From contig WTAW01000123.1 in NCBI GenBank assembly GCA_013139435.1, positions 1 through 8,227 on the forward strand: 8,227 nucleotides of DNA, in the 5' to 3' direction. The position numbers and the translations under genes were made by a program. The DNA is from Candidatus Aminicenantota bacterium. GTDB taxonomy: Bacteria; Acidobacteriota; Aminicenantia; Aminicenantales; Aminicenantaceae. A model generated the notes under the pieces. That model had not been told where the DNA came from and ran no database searches. It saw nothing but the letters and a program-made list of their open reading frames with translations. Each line of letters begins with the position of its first letter. The first letter of the stretch is position 1. Below, one piece after another: positions 1 through 6,249 of this stretch.

Positions 1-125
1 TGGGAAAAGTTCGTATCTGTTAATAGCTGAGCCCGGAATGTTTTTATGGGCCTTGCGCCGCTCACTTCTTCTTTGATGCTGATGATCTTGGCAAGTTTTG
101 GTAGATAGGCGTTTTCGTTATCCAT
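1..125 (-). CDS. Partial FAD/NAD(P)-binding oxidoreductase subunit (FlxA / sulfhydrogenase gamma type), N-terminus only
   Basis: Only the first 41 codons are present; the gene runs off the left edge. The ATG at 125-123 follows a good Shine-Dalgarno AAGGTGAG (138-131) with a 5-nt spacer and overlaps the end of the preceding gene by 8 bp. The peptide opens MDNENAYLPKLAKIISIKEE and continues with a KTF-type strand. In the ferredoxin-reductase-like subunits HydG (sulfhydrogenase gamma) and FlxA, a LPKxAKI-type start leads into the FAD-binding beta-barrel. If that is right, the full protein is about 270-300 residues, binds FAD and NAD(P), often carries a [2Fe-2S] cluster near its C-terminus, and is the NAD(P)H-facing end of the Flx module. 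Its place after two Flx-like iron-sulfur genes and mvhD supports this. The cofactor motifs lie outside the window, so this call rests on a short N-terminus plus context. Confidence 0.7.
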   Translation of the reverse strand, partial: MDNENAYLPKLAKIISIKEEVSGARPIKTFRAQLLTDTNFS

Positions 126-1155
126 AATCTCTCACCTTATTGAGGACTTCGATGATATCTATTCCCACTGGGCATTTGGAGACACATCGACCGCAACCCG
201 TGCATTGATAGTGATCATAACATTCCACGAAATACTGATATTTGTGCATGATCCTCTGTCTGAGTCGAGACGCCTTATCCGGTCTGGGATTGTGTCCTGA
301 AGAATGCATCGTAAAATCGGGAAATTGACAGTTGTCCCAGGTTCGAATCCTGTACCCTTTAAATGGAGCCACAGATGTGACTTCATCGGATATGTCGAAG
401 CAATGACAGGTGGGGCAGAGATAGGTACAGATTCCGCATCGCAGACAACTCATGGATTCCTCATCCCAAAAGGGAGATTCGAACATCTCTTTAAGCTTAG
501 GCGGGATTTTTTCCGCATCATTGACTTGCCTCTTCAGCTTTTTCTCTGCATCCGCGTGTATCTTTGCAATCTCTTTTTTTTCGTTGGCCTTTGGAGCCAC
601 AAATAATCCTTTTCCAAGATTGATGAGATTATTTCCCTTATTGGTCAATGATTTGACAAAATATCTGTCCCCCAAATCTGTCAAAAGGATATCAAAACCG
701 TCTTCGGAATGGGGTGAACCATCTACAGACGTGCAAAAACAGTTGGGAGAGGGTGGAGTGTTACAGGCAAGACCGATGATCGCTGTCTGTTTCCTTCGTT
801 TTCCGTAATAGTTGTCTTTGATATCTCCGCTAAACACCAAATCTGTCAGAGTCAGAGCTTTTGCATCGCACGGCCTCACTCCAAATATAACAACGGATTT
901 TTCTTCAGGAAGGACTTCGGTGACCTCAAGAGAGTCATCATCCGATCGGCCGAATTCCAAAACAACTTCTCTTTGGGGATTGATGATTTTTTTTGGTGCT
1001 TGTACGGCGTTGGGATAATCGAGCTCGATATCTCCTGGGGTGTTGATGATCTCATAACTCCAGGTATTATCTTTTTTCACCGGCGAGTATATCTCGTAGG
1101 CATCGAGTTTTTCCACCCATTTGGGGAAGGATTTTTTTTGAAGTATCTTTTCCAT
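118..1155 (-). CDS. 4Fe-4S dicluster subunit, sulfhydrogenase beta / FlxB-like
   Basis: A 345-residue cytoplasmic iron-sulfur protein with no signal peptide or membrane segment. The N-terminal half (about 1-190) has the family motif RPCDAKAL (94-101) and a cysteine group at C131, C139 and C141. The C-terminal part is a two-cluster ferredoxin domain: C237, C240, C243, C247 with extra C250 and C252, then C318, C321, C324, C328. This layout is that of HydB of archaeal sulfhydrogenases, subunit A of anaerobic sulfite reductase, and FlxB, which relay electrons between an NAD(P)-flavin subunit and a catalytic or bifurcating partner. The next gene starts like exactly that flavin subunit. I chose the ATG at 1155: it has a Shine-Dalgarno AGGTGAG (1165-1159) and leaves a 4-bp gap to the upstream stop. 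A longer frame from 1239 would overlap the upstream gene by 80 bp and add 28 uncharacteristic residues. The family call is firm; the FlxB name is inferred from gene order. Confidence 0.85.
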   Translation of the reverse strand: MEKILQKKSFPKWVEKLDAYEIYSPVKKDNTWSYEIINTPGDIELDYPNAVQAPKKIINPQREVVLEFGRSDDDSLEVTEVLPEEKSVVIFGVRPCDAKALTLTDLVFSGDIKDNYYGKRRKQTAIIGLACNTPPSPNCFCTSVDGSPHSEDGFDILLTDLGDRYFVKSLTNKGNNLINLGKGLFVAPKANEKKEIAKIHADAEKKLKRQVNDAEKIPPKLKEMFESPFWDEESMSCLRCGICTYLCPTCHCFDISDEVTSVAPFKGYRIRTWDNCQFPDFTMHSSGHNPRPDKASRLRQRIMHKYQYFVECYDHYQCTGCGRCVSKCPVGIDIIEVLNKVRDYG

Positions 1156-1158
1156 TGT

Positions 1159-1165
1159 CTCACCT
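1159..1165 (-). promoter_or_regulatory. Ribosome binding site that decides the FlxB-like start
   Basis: The minus strand reads AGGTGAG, then ACA, then the ATG at 1155. The stop codon of the upstream gene (TGA, 1162-1160) lies inside this site, so termination and re-initiation are probably coupled. It supports the start at 1155 over the in-frame ATG at 1239. Confidence 0.6.
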
Positions 1166-2191
1166 GATAAAATCTTCGGGATCCTCATCTTTGAAACTTG
1201 AGACAAGAGAGGGTTGGTCTGGGTCGAATCCGACTTCATAGTCGAAGAAGTTCTTGGCGTCTTTTTCCATCTTTTTGTTCAGGAACCGGATAGGAATATC
1301 CAGAGGACAGACTCTTTCACACTCGCCACAATCAATGCAGCGCCCGGCAAGATGCATGGCTCGGGTCAGATGATACACAATATTTTCAGAAAGATTGGGT
1401 GACTTTTCAATCCATTTGATCTTCTGGGCTTTTTCTTCAGCACTGGTGTCCGGTTCAACAGCGAAGCTGATCGTATCCACGACACATTCGTCACAGTAGC
1501 ACATGGGACAAACGGAACGGCAGGCATAGCAGCGTATGCATTTATCCAACTGTTCCTTCCAGAATTTCCAGCGGTCTTTCTGGGAGAGAGCTTCGATTGT
1601 TTCTACGGATTGGAAAGGCTTGTCGACTTGTCTTTTAATTTTCTCACCAAAAACGATGTCGAAAACGACGGGAAAATTGGCTTTGCACTCGATACACCGC
1701 TCAGCAAGAACATCTTCTGCAGGAATTTTTTCCGAGCCGCTCTCTGTGGTTACGAGGAAGTTTCCGTTGTCCTCGAAATCAATCTGAACAACTCTCTGGC
1801 CTTTGAGCGTTTTGGCAAGTTTTTTCTCGTCCACAACTCCTGTTTTCTCGCATGAGACACCCAAGAGATAGACATCGTCACGATCGATGTATTTTTCTTG
1901 GAGAAGGACGTTGATGGCGCGGCTATCACAGCCCTTAACGATAATACCAATCGGCCTATTGTCTGGTTTTTTTTCCTTTTTGAGACGTTTCTTTTCATCG
2001 ACGATGAACTTGGTCAAATTGTGCACACAGGCAGGATTCCATGTGAGATTCTCCGCATCCTCAGGGTCGCTGATGAATGCGGGAATCGGCATGAAACCAG
2101 CGGCTCCTTTTGCATAGCCGATGATGTATTTGACTTTCCCGCTTTTTAATATCTGAGTGGCTTCTTTTTTGAGGTCTTCCAGTTTCACCAT
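1160..2191 (-). CDS. 4Fe-4S dicluster subunit with FrhB-like N-terminus, FlxC-like
   Basis: A 343-residue soluble protein. The N-terminal region (about 1-160) resembles the coenzyme F420 hydrogenase/dehydrogenase beta family, with a KGCDSR motif around C88, C114 in a GVSC context and a CIEC pair (C166, C169). The C-terminal part carries two ferredoxin-type clusters: C218, C221, C224, C228 followed by C231, C233 and C236, then C285, C288, C291, C295. It lies between mvhD and the FlxB-like gene, the place FlxC takes in flxABCD-hdr clusters, so it probably carries electrons between the flavin subunit and MvhD. The ATG overlaps the mvhD stop by one base (TAATG) and is preceded by GAGGAG with a 9-nt spacer. 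A direct role in binding F420 is possible through the FrhB resemblance, but the NAD(P)-type partner at the left edge argues against it. It looks like a divergent relative of the next protein. Confidence 0.8.
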   Translation of the reverse strand: MVKLEDLKKEATQILKSGKVKYIIGYAKGAAGFMPIPAFISDPEDAENLTWNPACVHNLTKFIVDEKKRLKKEKKPDNRPIGIIVKGCDSRAINVLLQEKYIDRDDVYLLGVSCEKTGVVDEKKLAKTLKGQRVVQIDFEDNGNFLVTTESGSEKIPAEDVLAERCIECKANFPVVFDIVFGEKIKRQVDKPFQSVETIEALSQKDRWKFWKEQLDKCIRCYACRSVCPMCYCDECVVDTISFAVEPDTSAEEKAQKIKWIEKSPNLSENIVYHLTRAMHLAGRCIDCGECERVCPLDIPIRFLNKKMEKDAKNFFDYEVGFDPDQPSLVSSFKDEDPEDFIR

Positions 2192-2613
2192 TATGGATTT
2201 CTCCTCAACTTTGTTTGGGGACCGAGGGGTTTGAGCGTATTGACAAAATCTTTGATGATTTCTGTGTATTTCTTACCTTCTGCAGCAGAGACCCAGGACA
2301 TCTGGAAACGTTCGGGTTCGAGCCCGATAAATTCCAATTGCCCTTTGACCAGGGCAATCCTCCGGCGTGCATAGAAATTGCCTTTGATATAGTGACAATC
2401 ACCCGGGTGGCAGCCAGAGACAAGAACACCATCAGCGCCTTTCTTGAAAGCCGATAGGATATAGAGGGGAGACACGCTGCCCGAACACATGACCTGGATG
2501 GGGATGACATTCGGCGGGTACTCCATCCGGGAAACGCCTGCGAGGTCGCTTCCTGCAGAAGAGCACCATTTACAGAGAAAAGCGACGATTCTAGGTTCAA
2601 ATTCTTCTGCCAT
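2191..2613 (-). CDS. mvhD: MvhD/FlxD-type [2Fe-2S] adaptor subunit of the heterodisulfide reductase complex
   Basis: A 140-residue protein of the usual MvhD length. It has the conserved cysteines of this family: CKWC (C14, C17), C43 in MCSGSV, and GCHPGDCH (C68, C73). In methanogens MvhD holds a [2Fe-2S] cluster and bridges the electron-donating hydrogenase to the FAD of HdrA; in bacteria the equivalent FlxD links an NAD(P)H-oxidising FlxABC module to Hdr. No hydrogenase gene is visible here, and the genes that follow are of the Flx kind, so FlxD is the closer functional label. It begins 2 bp after the hdrA stop, with GGAGG about 7 nt upstream, so it is almost certainly co-translated with hdrA. 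In some lineages MvhD is fused to HdrA; here it is a separate chain. No key cysteine is missing. Confidence 0.95.
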   Translation of the reverse strand: MAEEFEPRIVAFLCKWCSSAGSDLAGVSRMEYPPNVIPIQVMCSGSVSPLYILSAFKKGADGVLVSGCHPGDCHYIKGNFYARRRIALVKGQLEFIGLEPERFQMSWVSAAEGKKYTEIIKDFVNTLKPLGPQTKLRRNP

Positions 2614-2615
2614 TA

Positions 2616-4565
2616 TCAGCCTCCGAGACTTGCTGTGATCATTTCATGGACCTGTGCAGGAGTAAGGTTCTTGACTTCGATGGCCGCTCTCAGGCAGGTG
2701 GCCTGACAGGTGCCGCAACCTTCACACAACACTTCATTGACTTCTGCTTTTCCATCTTTAAGGGAAACCGCCTCATATGGACAGACATCCACACACATTC
2801 CGCATCCTGTACACAGATTGAGGTTCACTTTGGCCACATTCGGCGAGTGAAAAAGTCGCTCCTGCGATAGGATAGCGATAGCCTTGGCTGCAGCTCCGCT
2901 TGCTTGGGCCACGACTTCGGGAATGTCTTTGGGAGCTTGGGCCGCTCCTGCGAGGAATATGCCCGCGGTCACACTCTCCACAGGCTTCAATTTGGGATGA
3001 GCCTCGGCGAGAAAGCCATCTTTATCCAATGCGATCTTGAGCTTTTTCGCTAGGTCCTCTGCACCATCGGAGGGTCGCATGGCTGTGGCCAGGACGACCA
3101 TATCCGCATCGATCTCTATATCTTTTCCAGAGAGGGTGTCGACACCCCATACTTTGACTTTTCCTTTTTCCTCGAATATTTTGGCGACTTTTCCTCGAAG
3201 GTAAATAACACCGTCTTCCTCGACAGCCCTCTGGACGAATTCTTCATACCCTTTGCCTCCAGACCGGATGTCGATGTAAAAAATGTAGGCTTGTCCATCA
3301 TGGACATGGTGTTTGTAAAGCATGGCATGTTTGGCGGTGTACATACAGCAGATCTTAGAACAGTACGCACAATGGAGCTCGGGATCGCGAGAACCCGCAC
3401 ATTGGATGAACACCACTTCTTTGGGTTCTTTGTGGTCGGACGGTCTCAGGATTTTTCCCTGAGTCGGCCCAGACGCAGAACAGAGACGTTCGAATTGGAG
3501 CCCATCCAGAACATCCGGGTATTTGCCATACCCATATTCGGACAGGTTTTCCTTCTCATACAGGTCAAATCCGGTGGCAATGACGATCGCTCCCACATCT
3601 TCCTCGATGATTTCAGGTTTCATGTCATAATCGATGGCTTCAGGATCACATACATCCGCACATTTGCCACAGGCAATAGGAAGGAGGCCCGGGCAGTTTT
3701 TGATATCGAGCGTGTATGTGGCAGGGATTGCCTGGGGAAAAGGGATGTAGATGGCACGCCGTCCGGTTAAACCGAGGTCGAATTCGTTGGAGGTTACGAC
3801 CGGGCATACTCTCACGCATTCATCGCACAATGTGCATTTTTCTGGATCCACATACGTGGGTTTTTTCAAGATCTTGACTTTAAAATTCCCGACATATCCT
3901 GAAACATCCTGGACCTCGCTGTAAGTCAGGAGTTTGATCTTGGGGTGTTTAGACACTTCCACCATCTTTGGTGTCAGGATACATTGGGAACAGTCCAAAG
4001 TTGGGAAGGTCTCGGACAACTGGATCATGTGGCCACCGATAGAGGGTGACCTCTCAACGAGGACGACTTCGTATCCTGTGTTGGCCATGTCCAGTGCTGC
4101 CTGGATGCCGGCTATTCCACCCCCGATCACCAGGGCTCTTCGGGTCACTGGGATGCTGATGGGTTCCAGGGATTCGTTGCCCTGAACGCGTTCCACAGCA
4201 CTGCGAGTGATTCTGGTAGCCTTATCCGTGGCCTTATCCATATCTTTATGGACCCAGCTGCACTGTTCGCGGATGTTGGCGATCTCGCACTGGAATTCGT
4301 TGATACCTGCTGATTTGGCTGCATTCCTGAATGTCATCTCATGCAGTGTTGGTGAACAGCAGGCCACAACCACCTTGTCCAGGCCTTTCTCTTTGATGGA
4401 ATCAATGATGAGGTTTTGTCCGGGGTCAGAGCACATGTAAATGTAATCTTCGGAGTGTTCAACGCCAGGATGTTTAGCAAGGTCTTTGGTCACTTTTTTG
4501 ACATCCACTGTGCCTGCAATGTTTATGCCGCAATGGCAAACAAAAACACCTGTCTTTTTCTTCAT
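2616..4565 (-). CDS. hdrA: CoB-CoM heterodisulfide reductase subunit A, flavin-based electron-bifurcating (HdrA)
   Basis: A 649-residue protein of methanogen-type HdrA length and layout. The N-terminal domain has C10 and C12 (VCHCG), C45 (MCSDPGQ), the ACCSPTLHE motif (C69, C70), C93 and C102 in an NIREQCSWVH context. The FAD-binding Rossmann domain begins at VIGGGIAG (146-153) and contains LDCSQC (C192, C195), the position that is selenocysteine in some methanococci and is cysteine here. An inserted ferredoxin domain follows (C244, C247, C250, C254 and C291, C299, C302, C306). The C-terminal ferredoxin domain has C585, C588, C591, C595 and C614, C617, C620, C624. In known HdrA, paired electrons arriving through MvhD split at the FAD, one toward HdrBC and the disulfide and one toward ferredoxin. 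AAGGA (4576-4572) gives a well-spaced RBS. It is complete, with no sign of decay, and lies apart from hdrB because kor intervenes. Its disulfide substrate cannot be inferred, since bacteria without coenzymes M and B also use this enzyme. Confidence 0.97.
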   Translation of the reverse strand: MKKKTGVFVCHCGINIAGTVDVKKVTKDLAKHPGVEHSEDYIYMCSDPGQNLIIDSIKEKGLDKVVVACCSPTLHEMTFRNAAKSAGINEFQCEIANIREQCSWVHKDMDKATDKATRITRSAVERVQGNESLEPISIPVTRRALVIGGGIAGIQAALDMANTGYEVVLVERSPSIGGHMIQLSETFPTLDCSQCILTPKMVEVSKHPKIKLLTYSEVQDVSGYVGNFKVKILKKPTYVDPEKCTLCDECVRVCPVVTSNEFDLGLTGRRAIYIPFPQAIPATYTLDIKNCPGLLPIACGKCADVCDPEAIDYDMKPEIIEEDVGAIVIATGFDLYEKENLSEYGYGKYPDVLDGLQFERLCSASGPTQGKILRPSDHKEPKEVVFIQCAGSRDPELHCAYCSKICCMYTAKHAMLYKHHVHDGQAYIFYIDIRSGGKGYEEFVQRAVEEDGVIYLRGKVAKIFEEKGKVKVWGVDTLSGKDIEIDADMVVLATAMRPSDGAEDLAKKLKIALDKDGFLAEAHPKLKPVESVTAGIFLAGAAQAPKDIPEVVAQASGAAAKAIAILSQERLFHSPNVAKVNLNLCTGCGMCVDVCPYEAVSLKDGKAEVNEVLCEGCGTCQATCLRAAIEVKNLTPAQVHEMITASLGG

Positions 4566-4658
4566 TTTTTATCCTTACGGAGTGTGTTTTGTTTTTTCAT
4601 TTTAGTATCGGTCCGTTCGGGGAACGGACCCTACAATTTACGTCGTATGTTTTCCGTT
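4566..4658. other. 93-bp intergenic gap between korC and hdrA
   Basis: This is the only intergenic space longer than a few bases in the window. It holds a GTAG-headed perfect hairpin (4610-4634) and the hdrA ribosome binding site (AAGGA, 4576-4572, 6-nt spacer). I see no convincing promoter. TACTAA on the minus strand near 4604 resembles a -10 box but has no -35 box at a normal distance. The gap separates the kor genes from hdrA-mvhD-flx and could be where transcript levels of the two halves diverge. Confidence 0.7.
4610..4634 (-). repeat. REP-like palindrome with GTAG head
   Basis: On the minus strand the tetranucleotide GTAG (4634-4631) is followed directly by a perfect 9-bp stem, GGTCCGTTC pairing with GAACGGACC, around a CCC loop (4621-4619). 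A GTAG or GGAG tetranucleotide at the foot of a short hairpin is the hallmark of REP elements mobilised by TnpA-REP (RAYT) transposases. The element sits in the one non-coding gap of the operon, as REPs usually do. On the transcribed strand no U-run follows the stem, so it is not a standard intrinsic terminator. It could still stabilise or process the mRNA between korC and hdrA. The dispersed-repeat identity is inferred, because only one copy is visible here. Confidence 0.55.
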
Positions 4659-5384
4659 TCACTTTTTTTTGAGTTTTGGTTTGGTTGTTGGTTTTACCTT
4701 GGTTTTAGGCTTTGGTTTGGTTGTTGGTTTGGTTTTTGCCGCTGCTTTTGGTTTGGTCTTTACGGTTGCCCTTGGTGTTGCTTTCGCTTTGGGCTTTGAT
4801 GCCACTTTAGGTTTTGCCTTTGGTCGTTTTTTCTTGGACTCTTCGAGGATCCTGAGACCATACTCATAACCTTTATCAAAAGCTCTTATGTTGAGGTCAA
4901 GGAATCTATCTGGGACTAATCCGGGAAGAGCCTTTTTCATGGCTTCTGGAGTGACCACTTTTGTAACGGCAGTAAAGAATCCCATCATGACCAAGTTGGC
5001 GATGATGCGGTTTCCCATCTCTTCTGCAAATCGTGTCGAGGGGATAGCGAACATTTTTATTTTTCCGCGGAGAGGTTTTAACTTCACTAAATCAGTGTCA
5101 ATGATGAGGATCCCATCATCACGTAGCTCTGGCTCATAATTTTCGTAAGCTTCCTGAGACATGGAGATGAGGATTTGAGGCCGAGTGATATAGGGATAAA
5201 GGACTCGATCGTCAGAGACAACAAGCTGCGAGCTGCAAGCACTGCCTCGGGCTTCCGGTCCAAAGCTCTGATTCATCGATGCATTTTTTTTATCGTAGAG
5301 AGAAAGTGCTTTTCCAGAGATGAGTGCGCAGCGGATGATCCCCTGTCCTCCAAAACCAGAAAACCTGATCTCAGTCATTTTCAT
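4659..5384 (-). CDS. korC: 2-oxoacid:ferredoxin oxidoreductase gamma subunit (KorC) with Lys/Pro-rich repeat tail
   Basis: A 241-residue protein. Residues 1-183 are a normal gamma subunit, with the GFGGQGI motif at 10-16 and SFGPEARGSACSS at 40-52; this domain takes part in CoA handling in the family. Residues 184-241 are extra: 24 Lys, 2 Arg, 10 Pro, 9 Thr and 8 Ala, with no acidic residue, in roughly 12-residue repeats. Ordinary KorC ends at about 180-195 residues. The ATG at 5384 is chosen because GGGAGAA (5397-5391) lies 6 nt upstream; it overlaps korB by 14 bp. A longer frame from 5426 would overlap korB by 56 bp. The next in-frame ATG, at 5378, is less well spaced. The tail could bind nucleic acid, membrane or acidic partner proteins, or cluster the complexes; none of these can be shown from sequence. 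Because it lies at the very 3' end and does not interrupt the domain, the enzyme is probably intact. Confidence 0.95.
   Translation of the reverse strand: MKMTEIRFSGFGGQGIIRCALISGKALSLYDKKNASMNQSFGPEARGSACSSQLVVSDDRVLYPYITRPQILISMSQEAYENYEPELRDDGILIIDTDLVKLKPLRGKIKMFAIPSTRFAEEMGNRIIANLVMMGFFTAVTKVVTPEAMKKALPGLVPDRFLDLNIRAFDKGYEYGLRILEESKKKRPKAKPKVASKPKAKATPRATVKTKPKAAAKTKPTTKPKPKTKVKPTTKPKLKKK
4662..4841 (-). repeat. 36-bp tandem repeat region encoding five 12-residue Lys/Pro units in KorC
   Basis: The last 60 codons of korC divide into five 12-codon units (residues 182-193, 194-205, 206-217, 218-229, 230-241). They share the pattern [K/R]-[P/A]-K at unit positions 6-8 and a basic residue at position 12. 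The DNA keeps the period. On the plus strand TTTGGTTTGGT occurs at 4675, 4711 and 4747, exactly 36 bp apart, and the first two copies extend to a perfect 20-bp direct repeat (4675-4694 and 4711-4730). The 3'-most units are the best conserved, which fits recent tandem duplication there and older, diverged units upstream. Confidence 0.75.
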
Positions 5385-6249
5385 TGTTGATTCTCCCGTA
5401 TAGTTCGTAATCGTCTCCCAAGACATTGGAGAGGTGTGTATTCATAGCATCCAAGAATGTCGGTTTTTCTTTATCGATGAACTTGCCGCAGACGAGTTTT
5501 CCCTGGTAGGCGATATCAAGCGTCCTCGTATCAGCCCCGTGCTCGATGACAGACTGGTCATAATAGTATTTCAACAGGTTTAAACCATCCCCGAGCCGAT
5601 TCCGCCGCGCATAGAGGGTGACACACGGTGTGATCACTTCTATCAGGGATAAGCCTCTGTGATTGAGGGCTTCTTGGATGGATTTGGTGACCCGCCGCAT
5701 ATGGAGGGCGGTCCAGCGGGCCACATATGTGGCTCCGCAAGCATCGGCGAGGTAGGGGAGGCTGAAGGAATACTCGTAATTCCCGTAGGGAGCCGTCGAT
5801 GCGTTCGCTGTCATCGGAGTAGTAGCTGCAACTTGGCCGCCTGTCATCGCATAGTTGAAGTTGTTGACACAAATGATGAGGATATCCATGTTGCGCCGAG
5901 CCGCATGGATAAAGTGATTCCCGCCAATGCCGAAAATATCACCATCCCCTGAAAAAACCACAACTTTCATATCGGGATTCGCAAGCTTGAGACCAGTGGC
6001 GAAGGGTACAGCCCTTCCGTGTGTGGTGTGAAAGGAGTCCATCTTGACATATCCTGCAACTCTTCCCGTACATCCGATCCCGGAAACAACAGCGACTTTA
6101 TCCAGGTCTTCTTTGTTCTTTTTTAGAGCTTCGATAAAAGAAGTCACAACCGTACCGATGCCGCATCCGGGACACCAGATATGGGGGATTCTATCCATTC
6201 TCAGGTATTCTTCTATCGGGTTTTTTTCGAGACGATCCTCTTTTTTCAT
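5371..6249 (-). CDS. korB: 2-oxoacid:ferredoxin oxidoreductase beta subunit, TPP-binding (KorB)
   Basis: A 292-residue catalytic subunit. It binds thiamine pyrophosphate and one [4Fe-4S] cluster and, with KorA, decarboxylates a 2-oxoacid to acyl-CoA plus reduced ferredoxin. Visible motifs are WCPGCG (25-30) with cluster cysteines C26 and C29, GIGCTGR (57-63) with C60, THGRAVPFATG (76-86), the TPP/Mg signature from GDGD (101-104) to NN (129-130), and C209 in PCVTLYARRN. The loop after NN reads NYAMTGGQ, where the family usually has a Gly in place of this Ala, and the usual SPTTP is AATTP. These are mild substitutions and do not suggest inactivity. The start overlaps the korA stop as ATGA and has a full AAGGAGG 7 nt upstream. 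The length fits KorB rather than a pyruvate-specific fused PFOR. The substrate (2-oxoglutarate, a branched or aromatic 2-oxoacid, or pyruvate) is not determined. Confidence 0.96.
   Translation of the reverse strand: MKKEDRLEKNPIEEYLRMDRIPHIWCPGCGIGTVVTSFIEALKKNKEDLDKVAVVSGIGCTGRVAGYVKMDSFHTTHGRAVPFATGLKLANPDMKVVVFSGDGDIFGIGGNHFIHAARRNMDILIICVNNFNYAMTGGQVAATTPMTANASTAPYGNYEYSFSLPYLADACGATYVARWTALHMRRVTKSIQEALNHRGLSLIEVITPCVTLYARRNRLGDGLNLLKYYYDQSVIEHGADTRTLDIAYQGKLVCGKFIDKEKPTFLDAMNTHLSNVLGDDYELYGRINNEND
5391..5397 (-). promoter_or_regulatory. Ribosome binding site that decides the korC start
   Basis: The minus strand reads GGGAGAA with a 6-nt spacer to the ATG at 5384, inside the 3' end of korB. 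It favours 5384 over the upstream frame opening at 5426 and over the ATG at 5378. Confidence 0.6.

Noticed and set aside
1156..1239. Upstream extension of the FlxB-like protein to an ATG at 1239
   Set aside because: It would overlap the preceding gene by 80 bp and add residues unlike the family, while the ATG at 1155 has a good Shine-Dalgarno.
2205..2600. 131-codon minus-strand frame overlapping mvhD in another frame
   Set aside because: mvhD has the full set of conserved cysteines; the alternate frame has no motifs and low-complexity Ser/Arg content.
3291..3770. 159-codon open frame on the plus strand inside hdrA, and similar plus-strand frames such as 304-606, 452-808 and 6291-6917
   Set aside because: Each lies wholly or mostly antisense to a gene with clear family motifs, has no recognisable domain, and looks like a codon-bias shadow.
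4562..4600. 12-codon minus-strand mini-ORF (ATG at 4600) whose TGA overlaps the hdrA ATG
   Set aside because: The ATGA junction is suggestive of coupling, but the mini-ORF has no Shine-Dalgarno and its AAA-rich codons are easily explained by the A-rich leader and the hdrA ribosome binding site.
4610..4630. The kor/hdr hairpin as a Rho-independent terminator
   Set aside because: No T-run follows the stem on the transcribed strand, and downstream genes belong to the same functional set; the plus-strand side also lacks a T-run and has no convergent gene.
4600..4658. Internal promoter for hdrA in the 93-bp gap
   Set aside because: TACTAA near 4604 is a weak -10 candidate and the possible TTGTAG -35 is about 23 bp away; no archaeal TATA/BRE pattern stands out either.
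5385..5426. Upstream extension of KorC to an ATG at 5426
   Set aside because: The family protein begins at about MTEIRFSGFGGQG; the ATG at 5384 has a GGGAGAA site at proper spacing, and 5426 would require a 56-bp overlap with korB.
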